64,000 nucleotides of DNA from Ideonella sp. A 288 (GTDB taxonomy: Bacteria; Pseudomonadota; Gammaproteobacteria; Burkholderiales; Burkholderiaceae_C), in NCBI RefSeq assembly GCF_002198735.1, contig NZ_MWLO01000148.1:62001-126000 (forward strand). Reading direction: 5' to 3'. The notes under the pieces are model-generated. The model saw only the letters and a list, made by a program, of their open reading frames with translations, was not told the origin of the DNA and made no database searches. Positions 17,541-26,187 of the stretch are shown here, one piece after another (the first letter of the stretch is position 1; each line of letters begins with the position of its first letter). Position numbers and translations under genes: made by a program.

Positions 17541-18920
17541 TCAGTTGCCCCAGAGGGTCTTGCCTCGGAAGGTGGCCCCGCCGCCGACACCACGCTCGAA
17601 GAGGTAGCCCGCCTCCTTGCCGTCCAGCGACACGGCACCGGCGATGCGGTCGTCCCCTACCTTGCGGGCGAAGAGCCCATCGCTCCGCAGGACACCGTCC
17701 ATCGTGAACTGTGTCTTGACGCCGGAGCTGGATGCCAGCGCCAACGCCGTGGCAAAGGTGCGGCGCCCGAAGTCGATGGTCAGGTTGCGACCGGAGACGG
17801 ACGCAGCCTCCTGGGTGGTGCCAGATTCGTAGGTGACGTTGGCCCGCGTCAGCCTGAACTCGACACTGGCGTTGAGCGAGTCGGACAGCAGTTGCCCCGG
17901 CTGGGTCGGGTTGGTGCGGAACAGACCGGCAGAATCGTCGGCCACCGTGACATGGCGTCCCAGCCGCGCCAACGCGAAGGGCACGCTGAGTGAGTCGTCG
18001 GCCGCCGCGCTGATGCCCCATCGGCCCCAGACCAGTTGCGACGCGATGAGCGTGGAATCCGCGGCCCTGGCGGTCAAGGCGACACGGTCGGCGACGGTGA
18101 CCGACGCCAATGTCAGCAGTTCTGCGGTCGTGCGGTCGTTGCCGCGCGAATGCTCTGACGGCGTAGGCTCCGCGGCAGACAAACCGGCCGACCGGGCGGC
18201 CGTGGCCGCACGGGCCGAGGCCCGGTCGTCGGCCACCGATGCGGTGGCGACGATGGCGCCCGCCGTCGGCACCAGGCGAGCCATGCGGTCGCCGGGCTTC
18301 AGTTCGGCCATCACCCGGCCCATGTCGGCCGACAGCACACGGTCGTCTGAGCCACCGCAGGGGCCGAGCCCCGCCGCCGAGCACCCCGCTCCCAGCGCCC
18401 CGACCACGATGGCGCCGTCGGCCACCGTGGCCCGCACGCCGGACGCGTCGGTCTGCACGATGAAATCGGTGCCGCGCACGCCGATGGCGGCAATGGGCGT
18501 GTTGAGGCGGAAACGGGTCTTGTCGAGTTCGGTCGCCGCGCCGGAGATCGAGCGGCTGGTGCCCTGCTCAACCCGCAGGCGGACCTCGTTGGACTGGGGA
18601 CGCTGCGCGTCGTAGCGATAGGCCTGCACCTCGAGCACGCTTTCAGGCCGGACGCTGACGGCCGCGTTGTCGATGAAGCGCACGTGCACGTGGCCGTTGG
18701 CGGCGGTCTCGATGCGGTCGCCCACCTGGATGCTGGCACCCCGGTGCAGCACTTCGCGGCTGCCATCGGCGCGGACCACCCGCGCCTCACCGATGAGCAG
18801 GCTGACCTGGCCGACGGCGGATTCCGAGGCCCGCGCGACGCTGACCCCGCCGATCGAGAACGCTGCCAGGATGGCGGCGGCCACGGGTCGGACGACTCGG
18901 GCTGAACGGTAAGAGGTCAT
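17541..18920 (-). CDS. FecR-domain periplasmic protein
   Basis: A 459-aa exported protein. The signal peptide (RPVAAAILAAFSIGGVSVARA) precedes a FecR domain at about residues 40-170, with the features GDRIETAANGHVHVRFID, RVEQGTSRSISG and TPIAAIGVRGTDF. The remaining 280 residues form a variable region with no recognised domain. FecR/CHASE2-cyclase/outer-membrane protein operons occur in betaproteobacteria; the FecR domain probably senses or binds an extracytoplasmic ligand. ATG 18920 has GGAG at a suitable distance; an in-frame ATG at 18932 is an alternative. It is divergently transcribed from the Crp-family gene. Confidence 0.85.
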   Translation of the reverse strand: MTSYRSARVVRPVAAAILAAFSIGGVSVARASESAVGQVSLLIGEARVVRADGSREVLHRGASIQVGDRIETAANGHVHVRFIDNAAVSVRPESVLEVQAYRYDAQRPQSNEVRLRVEQGTSRSISGAATELDKTRFRLNTPIAAIGVRGTDFIVQTDASGVRATVADGAIVVGALGAGCSAAGLGPCGGSDDRVLSADMGRVMAELKPGDRMARLVPTAGAIVATASVADDRASARAATAARSAGLSAAEPTPSEHSRGNDRTTAELLTLASVTVADRVALTARAADSTLIASQLVWGRWGISAAADDSLSVPFALARLGRHVTVADDSAGLFRTNPTQPGQLLSDSLNASVEFRLTRANVTYESGTTQEAASVSGRNLTIDFGRRTFATALALASSSGVKTQFTMDGVLRSDGLFARKVGDDRIAGAVSLDGKEAGYLFERGVGGGATFRGKTLWGN

Positions 18921-19001
18921 GGCGGGCTCCATCGATGCACTGGCGCTCGCACCGGACGAGGTGCGAGAGAATGGATATTGCACCCAAACACCCGGCCCAG
19001 T

Positions 19002-19017
19002 TGTGTTGTGCGTCACA
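19002..19017. promoter_or_regulatory. CRP-like site between fecR and the Crp-family gene
   Basis: TGTGTTGTGCGTCACA matches TGTGA-N6-TCACA with one mismatch. It lies 81 bp upstream of the fecR start and 39 bp upstream of the Crp-family start, a position suited to autoregulation or control of both divergent units. Confidence 0.5.
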
Positions 19018-19055
19018 AGCCCCTCGGCTTTGCGGCAGCACAGTTCGAGCCCCAC

Positions 19056-19754
19056 ATGCCGATCCTGATCCCGATATTGCAGGGCCTGCGCCTCTTCGAC
19101 CGGCTGCCTGCCGAGAAGCTCGCCGAGATCGCCCCCACGATGAGCGAGCGCAAGGTGGAGCGGCGCGAGGTGGTCATCAAGCGCGGCGAGACCGATGCGG
19201 GGCTGGGTTTCCTGATCGAAGGCCGGCTCCAGACCGTCAATTTCACGCTGGATGGCAAGGAAGTTGGCATTGACTTCATCAACGACGGTGACTTCTTTGG
19301 CGAACTGTCGGTGATCGACGGGCTGCCCGCACCCGAGTACATCATTGCCGTGGCGCCGTCCCGCCTGGCCTTCCTGGACCGTGACCGCGCGCGCGAACTG
19401 ATGTTCGCCACACCCAAGGGGTCGGAAGCGGTCGCCACCCGACTGGCCGAGCGGATGCGCAAGGCCGCCAGCCACCGGGCCATGCTGGCCCTGCCGAGCT
19501 CGTTTCAGCGCGTCTGCGCGCAACTCAGCCTGCTGGCGCAGCGCAGCCCGACCGGTCAGGTGGTGATCGTGATGCCCCCCACCCACCAGGAAATCGCCAT
19601 CATGGTGAACACGAGCCGGGAGACGGTGACGCGCACGCTGCAGTTCCTGCAGGGCATGAAGGTCGTGTCGCGGGCAGGCAACGAGCTGGTCGTCGAGCAG
19701 CCCGACACGCTTCAGCAGGCCGCCGATGGCAAGGTCGCCCCCGCGAAATCCTGA
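19056..19754 (+). CDS. Crp/Fnr-family transcriptional regulator
   Basis: A 232-aa regulator. Its N-terminal cyclic-nucleotide-binding fold (about residues 5-125) keeps GDFFGELSVIDG, but where E. coli CRP has the phosphate-contacting Arg-Ser-Ala it has Pro-Glu-Tyr (GLPAPEYIIAV), so canonical cAMP binding is unlikely. The C-terminal winged helix contains THQEIAIMVNTSRETVTRTL, in which the CRP DNA-contact residues Arg, Glu and Arg of SRETVGR are all conserved. It lacks the Fnr cysteines. The ATG at 19056 is chosen because the CRP-like site at 19002-19017 would otherwise lie in the coding region. It is divergent from the FecR/cyclase operon. Confidence 0.88.
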   Translation: MPILIPILQGLRLFDRLPAEKLAEIAPTMSERKVERREVVIKRGETDAGLGFLIEGRLQTVNFTLDGKEVGIDFINDGDFFGELSVIDGLPAPEYIIAVAPSRLAFLDRDRARELMFATPKGSEAVATRLAERMRKAASHRAMLALPSSFQRVCAQLSLLAQRSPTGQVVIVMPPTHQEIAIMVNTSRETVTRTLQFLQGMKVVSRAGNELVVEQPDTLQQAADGKVAPAKS

Positions 19755-19773
19755 CGCCGGCGGACCCGGCCCT

Positions 19774-19802
19774 TTGGCACTCATCTTAGCCGAGTGCTAA
19801 TA
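19774..19802 (+). promoter_or_regulatory. CIRCE (HrcA operator) overlapping the rpoH sigma-70 promoter
   Basis: TTGGCACTC (19774-19782), nine bases, then GAGTGCTAA (19792-19800) match the CIRCE consensus TTAGCACTC-N9-GAGTGCTAA with one mismatch. The same bases provide a -35 TTGGCA (19774-19779) and a -10 TAATAT (19797-19802) at 17-bp spacing. Bound HrcA would therefore block RNA polymerase. The start codon is about 40 nt downstream. Confidence 0.85.
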
Positions 19803-19842
19803 TTTGTGGAACCAACCCCAGGAATGCCGGTCAGAACCCACC

Positions 19843-20769
19843 ATGTCACTGTCCACAACCACTGCGCTGTCCCTCCGTGATCCCTGGGCCCTGGTCCCCT
19901 CGCTGGGCAACCTCGATGCGTACATTTCAGCCGTCCATCGGCTGCCGATGCTGTCGCAGGAAGAAGAAACATCCCTTGCCCGCCGGCTTCGCGACCAAGG
20001 CGACGTGGCGGCCGCCGGGCAGATGGTGTTGTCGCACCTGAGGTTGGTGGTGTCGGTGTCTCGGCAGTACCTGGGCTATGGGCTGCCCCACGGCGACCTC
20101 ATCCAGGAGGGCAACGTCGGCCTGATGAAGGCCGTCAAGCGCTTCGACCCGGAGCAAGGGGTGCGGCTGGTGAGTTACGCGCTGCACTGGATCAAGGCCG
20201 AGATCCACGAATACATCCTGCGCAACTGGCGCATGGTCAAGGTGGCCACGACCAAGGCGCAGCGCAAGCTGTTCTTCAATTTGCGCTCCAAGAAGCAAAG
20301 CTTCAAGGGCGAGGCCGACGATGCCAACCTGCATCGCAGCACGCTGTCGCCGGCCGAGATCGAGCGGATGGCCGAGGATTTGAACGTCAAGCCGTCCGAA
20401 GTCATCGAGATGGAAACCCGGATGTCGGGTGGCGATGTGGCGCTCGAACCGCAAGTCGACGATGGCGAGGAGAGCTTTGCGCCGATCGCCTACCTGGCCG
20501 ACGAAAGTTCGGAACCGACCCGCGTGATCGAGTCGCGTCGGCGCGATGCCTTGTCGGGCGACGGCTTGTATCAGGCGTTGGAAGTGCTGGACGCGCGCAG
20601 CCGGCGCATCGTCGAAGAGCGTTGGCTGAAGGTCAACGACGACGCCTCGGGCGGCATGACGCTGCACGAACTGGCGGCCGAGTACGGCGTGAGTGCCGAG
20701 CGAATCCGTCAGATCGAGGTGGCGGCCATGAAGAAGATGCGCAAGTCGCTGGAAACCGTCGCGGCTTGA
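19843..20769 (+). CDS. rpoH: RNA polymerase heat-shock sigma factor sigma-32
   Basis: A 308-aa group 3 sigma factor that directs RNA polymerase to heat-shock promoters. Region 2 is clear (LRLVVSVSRQYLGYGLPHGDLIQEGNVGLMKAV), with the -10-recognition stretch SYALHWIKAEIHEYILRNWR. The RpoH-box segment follows (KAQRKLFFNLR), which DnaK/FtsH regulation uses, and region 4 ends in the helix SAERIRQIEVAAMKKMR. The promoter is embedded in a CIRCE element, linking sigma-32 synthesis to HrcA. It converges with the SCO gene. Confidence 0.97.
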   Translation: MSLSTTTALSLRDPWALVPSLGNLDAYISAVHRLPMLSQEEETSLARRLRDQGDVAAAGQMVLSHLRLVVSVSRQYLGYGLPHGDLIQEGNVGLMKAVKRFDPEQGVRLVSYALHWIKAEIHEYILRNWRMVKVATTKAQRKLFFNLRSKKQSFKGEADDANLHRSTLSPAEIERMAEDLNVKPSEVIEMETRMSGGDVALEPQVDDGEESFAPIAYLADESSEPTRVIESRRRDALSGDGLYQALEVLDARSRRIVEERWLKVNDDASGGMTLHELAAEYGVSAERIRQIEVAAMKKMRKSLETVAA

Positions 20770-20792
20770 GCCGGTGCCCGGGCCGCTGGGTT

Positions 20793-20810
20793 GGGGCTCG
20801 GGCGAGCCCC
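20793..20810. terminator. Hairpin between convergent rpoH and SCO genes
   Basis: GGGGCTCG and CGAGCCCC are perfect complements around GG, midway between the two stop codons. There is no T-run on either strand, so intrinsic termination would be weak; it may act as a bidirectional or mRNA-end hairpin. Confidence 0.4.
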
Positions 20811-20824
20811 AGTGACCGCGACGC

Positions 20825-21451
20825 TCAGGCGGCTTCCGACAGCAGCGCCTTCAGGTCATCGGTGAGGGCCTTGCGGCCGGTGCCGTAGCGCGTGAAGAGG
20901 CGAATCTTGCCTTTTGCATCGAAGACATACGAGCCGGCCGTGTGGTCGACGGTGTAGCTGCTGTCCGTCTTGCCCGGCACCTTGTTGTAGAACACCTTGA
21001 ATTCGCGAGCGACCTCCTTGGTCTGCTCAGGCGTGCCGCGCAGCCCGACGATGTCGGGCCCAAAGTTGGCGGCATATTCCTTCAGCAGGGGCGCCGTGTC
21101 GCGCTCGGGATCGACGGTCACGAAGATGCCCTGCACCCTGGCACCATCCGCGCCCAGTCCACGCTTGACTTCGGCCAGTTCGGCCATCGTGGTCGGGCAG
21201 ACGTCCGGGCATTGCGTGTAGCCGAAGAAGACCACCACCACCTTGCCCTTGTAGTCGGCCAGCGTACGCGTCGCGCCATTGCCATCGGTGAGCGTGAAGC
21301 CCCGCGCATACTCTGCGCCAGTGATGTCGACCGCATTGAAGGCACGCGGCGCTCCCACGGACAACCCCTTGCCATCGCAGCCCGCCAGGGCCGCGCTGGA
21401 GATCGCAACGAGACCGAGCAGACGTCGGCGAGAGAGGGTCAGTGGAGCCAT
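20825..21451 (-). CDS. SCO1/SenC-family copper chaperone for cytochrome oxidase
   Basis: A 208-aa membrane-anchored thioredoxin-fold protein delivering copper to the CuA centre of subunit II. The N-terminus has a signal ending in a lipobox (SAALAGC). The metal site is complete: the CPDVC pair in [14 protein letters not shown] and the distal His in [12 protein letters not shown]. It is the last gene of the assembly operon; ATG 21451 overlaps the ctaB stop by 13 nt. Confidence 0.94.
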   Translation of the reverse strand: MAPLTLSRRRLLGLVAISSAALAGCDGKGLSVGAPRAFNAVDITGAEYARGFTLTDGNGATRTLADYKGKVVVVFFGYTQCPDVCPTTMAELAEVKRGLGADGARVQGIFVTVDPERDTAPLLKEYAANFGPDIVGLRGTPEQTKEVAREFKVFYNKVPGKTDSSYTVDHTAGSYVFDAKGKIRLFTRYGTGRKALTDDLKALLSEAA

Positions 21452-22350
21452 GGCATCAGGTAGTGGTCGGCGAGCAGCGCCGCGAACAGCAGCGACAGGT
21501 AGAGGATGGAATAACGGAACGTGCGCCGGGCCAGTGCGTCGCTGTATTCGCGCCACAGCATCACACCGTAGGCGATGAACACGAGCCCCAGCACGACGGC
21601 CGAAGCCAGGTACAGCCAGCCGCTCATGCCGGTGATGAACGGCAGCAGCGTGGCGGCGAAGAGTACCAGCGTGTAGAGCAGCACATTGAGCCGGGTGAAG
21701 TCGGATCCGTGCGTCACCGGCAGCATGGGAAGGCCAGACTTGCGATAGTCCTCGACGCGGTACAGCGCCAGGGCCCAGAAGTGCGGCGGTGTCCACAGGA
21801 AGATGATCAGGCACATCATCAACGCCTCGGGCCCGACCTCGCCACGGATGGCCGCCCACCCCAGCACCGGCGGCATCGCGCCCGAGGCCCCGCCGATGAC
21901 GATGTTCTGCGGTGTCAATGGCTTGAGCACGACCGTGTACACCACGGCGTAGCCCACGAAGGTGGCGAAGGTGAGCCACATGGTCAGCGGGTTGACCAGC
22001 AGGTACAGCACCACGCTGCCGCTCAGACCCAGCACGCCGGAAAAGACCAGGGCCTGGGTGTTCGACAACTGCCCCTTGGCCGTGGGCCGCCACGCGGTGC
22101 GCGCCATCTTGCGATCGATGTGCTGCTCGACCAGGCAGTTAAACGCAGCCGCTGCGCTGGCCACCAGCCAGATGCCGACGGTGGCGGCGGCCGCCACCCG
22201 CAGGTCGGGCAGGCCCGGGACGGCCAGCAACATGCCGATGACCGCGCAGAAGACGATCAACTGCACCACGCGTGGCTTGGTCAGGGCCATGTACTGTGAC
22301 CAGGCAGAACCCGTCTTGGCCGGGGTGGCGATCGTCTGTGTCATCGACAT
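21439..22350 (-). CDS. ctaB: Protohaem IX farnesyltransferase (haem O synthase)
   Basis: A UbiA-family prenyltransferase (303 aa) that adds a farnesyl group to haem B, giving haem O. It has about nine membrane helices. The conserved polar loops are present: [19 protein letters not shown] and [12 protein letters not shown]. It follows ctaA by one base, and the pair makes haem A for the caa3 oxidase encoded nearby. Confidence 0.96.
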   Translation of the reverse strand: MSMTQTIATPAKTGSAWSQYMALTKPRVVQLIVFCAVIGMLLAVPGLPDLRVAAAATVGIWLVASAAAAFNCLVEQHIDRKMARTAWRPTAKGQLSNTQALVFSGVLGLSGSVVLYLLVNPLTMWLTFATFVGYAVVYTVVLKPLTPQNIVIGGASGAMPPVLGWAAIRGEVGPEALMMCLIIFLWTPPHFWALALYRVEDYRKSGLPMLPVTHGSDFTRLNVLLYTLVLFAATLLPFITGMSGWLYLASAVVLGLVFIAYGVMLWREYSDALARRTFRYSILYLSLLFAALLADHYLMPWLH

Positions 22351-22351
22351 C

Positions 22352-23497
22352 TCAGATTCTATGGACTGGGCGACCCACGCCCGCGAGCGGCGATGGGCAG
22401 GCCGATGAGCCCGCCCGGACCCGGGACGACAGCGACACCAGCACCGCCACCAGGGCCGCCGCCCCGGCGCTGTGGGCCAGCGCAGCGACGATGGGCCACC
22501 CCAGCACGACGTTCGACAAGCCACTGCCCACCTGAGCCAGCATCAGCACCAGCAGGACGATGCCGAATCGGCGGCCCTCGGCGCTGCCACAACGCCACAG
22601 GGCACGCACCAGCGCCCCCAACGCCAGCACCGCCACCAGCGCGAAAAGCCGATGGGCCATGTGGATGGCCACCAGCGCATCGAAGCTGAGCAAGGCGCCG
22701 TGCCCGGCGCGCCCCAGTTCGCGCAACACGGTGAAGCCCTCGGCCGGCGCCATGGGCGGCCACCAATGGCCATTGCAGGTGGGAAAGCCACTGCAGGCCA
22801 GCACCGCATAGTTGGTGCTGACCCAGCCGCCGAGCAACACCTGAACCATCAGCAGGGCCAGGACGCCCAGCACCGCCCCGCGCGACACCGGCACGGCACT
22901 GGACCGCGCCCGGAACGACTCATGCTGCAAGACCAGCAGACCCAGCAGCACCAGGCCACCCAACAGGTGCAAGGTCACCACCGCCGGATACAGCTTCAGC
23001 GTGACGGTGTACTTGCCGAACAGGCCCTGGACGATCACCCAGACCAACGTGGCCGTCGGCCACCATGGTGAATGCGGCAAGGCTGCACGCTGTCGCCAAC
23101 CGAGACCAGCGGCGACCAGGATCAGGGCCCCGACGACCATCGCCAGGTAGCGGTGGGTCATCTCGATCCATGCCTTGGTGGTGGTCACCGGGCCGGTGGG
23201 CATCGCCGCCTCTGCGGCGGCGATGTCCGATCGTGCGCCGAGCGGGCTCGCCTGCCCGTAGCAGCCGGGCCAGTCGGGACAGCCCAACCCGGAATCGGTG
23301 AGCCTGGTGAAGGCGCCAAAGGCGATCAGATCGAAGGTCAGGAACAGCGTGATCGCGGTCAACGCGGCCAGTCGGGCCCGGGCATCGGCGCCACGCTGGC
23401 GCCCCCACCACCAGGCCAGTGGCACCAGCGCCGCCAGGGCCGCGACGGCCAGCAGCTTCAACAGGGCCGGCAGGCCCGCCATCGCGGCACCAGTCAT
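22352..23497 (-). CDS. ctaA: Haem A synthase (COX15/CtaA family)
   Basis: A 381-aa polytopic enzyme converting haem O to haem A. An early loop carries [16 protein letters not shown], with the Cys pair common to this family. His ligands occur in [22 protein letters not shown] and ALAHSAGA. It lies in the oxidase assembly operon between the second SCO-like gene and ctaB, with 1-6 nt gaps. Confidence 0.95.
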   Translation of the reverse strand: MTGAAMAGLPALLKLLAVAALAALVPLAWWWGRQRGADARARLAALTAITLFLTFDLIAFGAFTRLTDSGLGCPDWPGCYGQASPLGARSDIAAAEAAMPTGPVTTTKAWIEMTHRYLAMVVGALILVAAGLGWRQRAALPHSPWWPTATLVWVIVQGLFGKYTVTLKLYPAVVTLHLLGGLVLLGLLVLQHESFRARSSAVPVSRGAVLGVLALLMVQVLLGGWVSTNYAVLACSGFPTCNGHWWPPMAPAEGFTVLRELGRAGHGALLSFDALVAIHMAHRLFALVAVLALGALVRALWRCGSAEGRRFGIVLLVLMLAQVGSGLSNVVLGWPIVAALAHSAGAAALVAVLVSLSSRVRAGSSACPSPLAGVGRPVHRI

Positions 23498-23503
23498 GTC
23501 GGA

Positions 23504-24208
23504 TCAACGGCCTGGCAGATCCCAGCTGGCGCTGGCACGGAGCAGGCGCTCGAGGTCGCGCTTGACGCGCGTCGGGTCGGCCTGCGCCGGCACACGCATC
23601 ATCCATTCGCCCATCGGGTCGACAAGGTAGAGGTGGTCCTCGAGGCGCTGCCCGTCGGCCGGCCGCAGCCAGGCCGCCACGGTGTCGCGCGGCAAGCGCA
23701 GGATGGTCATGCCGGGTGAGCCCTGCAAGGCCGAACGCAGCGCAGGTCGCACGGGCGCGTCGTCCACCACCAGCCAGACCTTGTCGATGCGGGAACGCTC
23801 TCGCCCGGTCATCTCGCGCAGTTGCCGCTGCATGAACAGGCGCTGCTCGCAGGCCTCGGCGCAGGCACCACCGTCCACCGCCACCAGCAACCACTGGCCC
23901 TTCAACGAGCGCAGTTCCACAGGGCGCCCTTCGAGATCGCCCGCCAGCGCGGCCGGCGTACCCACCGTCGGCTGGATCAGCGTGCCATAGGCACTGCCAC
24001 CGCCGCCGGGCCGGATGACGAAGTAAGTGAAGTAGCTGGCGATCACCGGCGCCGCGCAGACCAGCAGGACGGCGATCATCTTGAGGCGCCCACTCGTCGT
24101 GCGCTGGCGCTGCAGCATCTGCTGTGGCGACGGCATCGAGTGCACGGTCAGGCCGAGTGGTTCACTGGGTTCGGGCATTTCGGGGACGGAGGAGTTGGAA
24201 CCAGACAT
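23504..24208 (-). CDS. Membrane-anchored SCO-like thioredoxin-fold protein of the oxidase assembly operon
   Basis: A 234-aa protein with one transmembrane helix at about residues 43-65 and a periplasmic thioredoxin-like domain. A CAEAC motif sits where SCO proteins have CPDVC, and EDHLYLVDPMG resembles the SCO VDH...YLVDPDG segment, so the Cys-Cys-His copper site may be retained although the remaining sequence is divergent. Its start lies 47 nt inside the SURF1 gene, so the two are co-transcribed. A copper-transfer or thiol-reductase role in oxidase assembly is inferred. Confidence 0.72.
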   Translation of the reverse strand: MSGSNSSVPEMPEPSEPLGLTVHSMPSPQQMLQRQRTTSGRLKMIAVLLVCAAPVIASYFTYFVIRPGGGGSAYGTLIQPTVGTPAALAGDLEGRPVELRSLKGQWLLVAVDGGACAEACEQRLFMQRQLREMTGRERSRIDKVWLVVDDAPVRPALRSALQGSPGMTILRLPRDTVAAWLRPADGQRLEDHLYLVDPMGEWMMRVPAQADPTRVKRDLERLLRASASWDLPGR

Positions 24209-24884
24209 ACAGGCCGATGATCAGGGCACACAGCGCGAACCACTGGAAGGCATAGCCATGGTGCTTTCCGACACCGAGGGCCGGCGCCAGCCACTGGCGG
24301 CGAAGGCCGTCGTCGGGCGCATCAGGGGCGTCGAGTTGCTGGACCGAGAACGGCCGCAACGGCAGACCGATCTCGCGCGAGAAATCCGTCAGATCCAGAT
24401 TCTGCCGGATGGGGCCTGAGGCTGCCGTGTCGAACTCGTACAACTTGGAGGGCGAGGGGGCCATCCGGCCGATCACCACCACCGCGCCGTCGGCGCGTGG
24501 CAAGGGCTGCAGGCGGGTGCGGTCGGTCGGATCCCGAGGCATCCAGCCACGTTGCACCAGCACATGGTCCCCGGGGGACAACTGCAGCGGCGTCACGACG
24601 AAAAAGCCAGGCACGCCGTTCATCTGACGGTTCTCGAGGAACACGGTGTGAGCGTGCAGCCAATGGCCGGTCACGACAACCCGCCGATGCAACTGGCCCG
24701 TCACTTCGGCAGCGTTGCGAGGCAACTCGGCCGGCGCCAAGGCCGGCATGGCGCCGCGCTGCTCGAGCTGCGTTGCCAGGTCGACCTTCTGCGCGGCGCG
24801 GTCGAGTTGCCATAAGCCCAGTCTGGCCGTGAGCGCCGCCGAAAGCAGCGCGACCACGGCCACGGCCCAGCGCGAACGGATCAT
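24162..24884 (-). CDS. SURF1-family cytochrome oxidase biogenesis protein
   Basis: A 240-aa inner-membrane protein with one helix at each end (residues 5-22 and 213-232) and a periplasmic domain between. Family hallmarks are LGLWQLDRAAQK, FLENRQMNGVPGF, VQRGWMPRD and KHHGYAFQWF. SURF1 proteins help insert haem A into subunit I. It is the first gene of the minus-strand assembly operon and overlaps the next gene by 47 nt. Confidence 0.94.
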   Translation of the reverse strand: MIRSRWAVAVVALLSAALTARLGLWQLDRAAQKVDLATQLEQRGAMPALAPAELPRNAAEVTGQLHRRVVVTGHWLHAHTVFLENRQMNGVPGFFVVTPLQLSPGDHVLVQRGWMPRDPTDRTRLQPLPRADGAVVVIGRMAPSPSKLYEFDTAASGPIRQNLDLTDFSREIGLPLRPFSVQQLDAPDAPDDGLRRQWLAPALGVGKHHGYAFQWFALCALIIGLYVWFQLLRPRNARTQ

Positions 24885-24952
24885 CGGGGAGCGCTCCGAC
24901 CGTTCACCACGGTATGCCAGCGGCGCGGCGGCTCGCCGGATAATCCAGGCCG

Positions 24953-25174
24953 ATGAAGACCTTCATCGTGCTCGCGCTGGTCCTCGTGCTGGCGGCTCTG
25001 GCCAGTGCGGGGCTGTTCATGTTGCGCAAGGGCAATGACACCGCGGGGCGCGACGCACGCATGGCACGCGCGCTCGCCTGGCGGGTGGGCTTGTCCATCG
25101 CCTTGTTCCTGTTCGTGCTGCTGAGCTGGCGCATGGGCTGGATCCAGCCCACCGGGCTGCCCATCGTCCGCTGA
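24953..25174 (+). CDS. DUF2909-type twin-transmembrane protein
   Basis: A 73-aa protein with two hydrophobic helices (residues 3-23 and 46-62) separated by a short basic loop. The ends MKTFIVLALVLVLAAL and RMGWIQPTG match the DUF2909 family, which sits in oxidase gene clusters of betaproteobacteria. It is the only plus-strand gene inside the cox region. Function unknown; a role in oxidase biogenesis is suggested only by context. Confidence 0.8.
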   Translation: MKTFIVLALVLVLAALASAGLFMLRKGNDTAGRDARMARALAWRVGLSIALFLFVLLSWRMGWIQPTGLPIVR

Positions 25175-25200
25175 CGAAGGCTCCCGGGTCGCCAAAGCAA

Positions 25201-25223
25201 AGACGCCGCGCGAGGCGGCGTCT
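25201..25223 (-). terminator. Terminator of the cox structural operon
   Basis: AGACGCCGC (25201-25209) pairs with GCGGCGTCT (25215-25223). On the minus strand the stem is followed by TTGCTTTGG, a modest T-rich tract, 23 nt after the coxC stop. It also lies downstream of the convergent DUF2909 gene. Confidence 0.6.
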
Positions 25224-25245
25224 GCTGGAGTGTCGAGGCTGCCGA

Positions 25246-26130
25246 TCAGAGCCAGTAGACCAGGAAGTACAGGCCCAGCCACACGACGTCGACGAAGTGC
25301 CAGTACCAGGCGGCGCCCTCGAAACCGAAGTGCCGCTGTGGCGTGAAGTGGCCCTTCATCAGGCGCAGGGTGATGAACAGCAGCATCAGCATGCCGATGA
25401 ACACGTGGAAACCGTGGAAGCCGGTGAGCATGAAGAACGTGGAGCCGAAGATGCCAGAACTGAGCTTGAGGTTCAGGTCGCTGTAGGCATGCGCGTACTC
25501 GTAGCCCTGCACGAACAGGAAGGTCAGGCCCAGCGCCACGGTGATCCACATCCAGGCGATGGTCTTGGCGCGCTTGTTGGCGATCAGCGCATGGTGGGCG
25601 ATGGTCAGGGTGAGGCCGGAGGTGAGCAGCAACCCGGTGTTGATGGTGGGCAGCCAGAACGGGCCCATGGTGGCGAACGGCTCCACGGTGCCGGCAGGCG
25701 ACGCGGTGAGGCCACCGCCCGCGCTCGGCCAGATGGCCTTGAAGTCGGGCCAGAGGATCTGGTGATCGAGGTTGCCCAGCATCGGCAGCGTGTGGACCCG
25801 CGCCCAGTACAAGGCGCCGAAAAACGCCGCGAAGAACATCACCTCGGAGAAGATGAACCAACTCATGCTCCAGCGGAACGACACGTCGATGCGCTCGGAA
25901 TACATGCCGCCTTCGCTCTCGGCGATCGCCTCCCGGAACCAGACGAACAGCGTGGACAGCAGGATCAGCATGCCCACGAGCAGGGACCACGCACCCCAGC
26001 CGTGGCCATTGACCCATTGGCCGGCACCGAGCACCACGAAGAACAGGCCGAACGCGGCCATGGCCGGGTGCCTGGACGGGCTTGGCACGTAGTAGTAGGG
26101 CGTTGACCCGTGATGCGTCGCTGCGGACAT
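25246..26130 (-). CDS. coxC: Cytochrome c oxidase subunit III
   Basis: A 294-aa subunit of the haem-copper oxidase with seven predicted membrane helices. Conserved stretches include SRHPAMAAFGLFF, the WFIFSEVMFFAAFF helix with its membrane Glu, and FHGFHVFIG and WYWHFVDVVWLGLYF near the end. The ATG has a good GAGGAGAG ribosome site. It is the last structural gene of the operon. Confidence 0.97.
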   Translation of the reverse strand: MSAATHHGSTPYYYVPSPSRHPAMAAFGLFFVVLGAGQWVNGHGWGAWSLLVGMLILLSTLFVWFREAIAESEGGMYSERIDVSFRWSMSWFIFSEVMFFAAFFGALYWARVHTLPMLGNLDHQILWPDFKAIWPSAGGGLTASPAGTVEPFATMGPFWLPTINTGLLLTSGLTLTIAHHALIANKRAKTIAWMWITVALGLTFLFVQGYEYAHAYSDLNLKLSSGIFGSTFFMLTGFHGFHVFIGMLMLLFITLRLMKGHFTPQRHFGFEGAAWYWHFVDVVWLGLYFLVYWL

Positions 26131-26187
26131 CTTGTGTGCTCTCCTCGAAACCGAAAGTTGAATTTGGTGGAACCGGGATTCGGTGGG

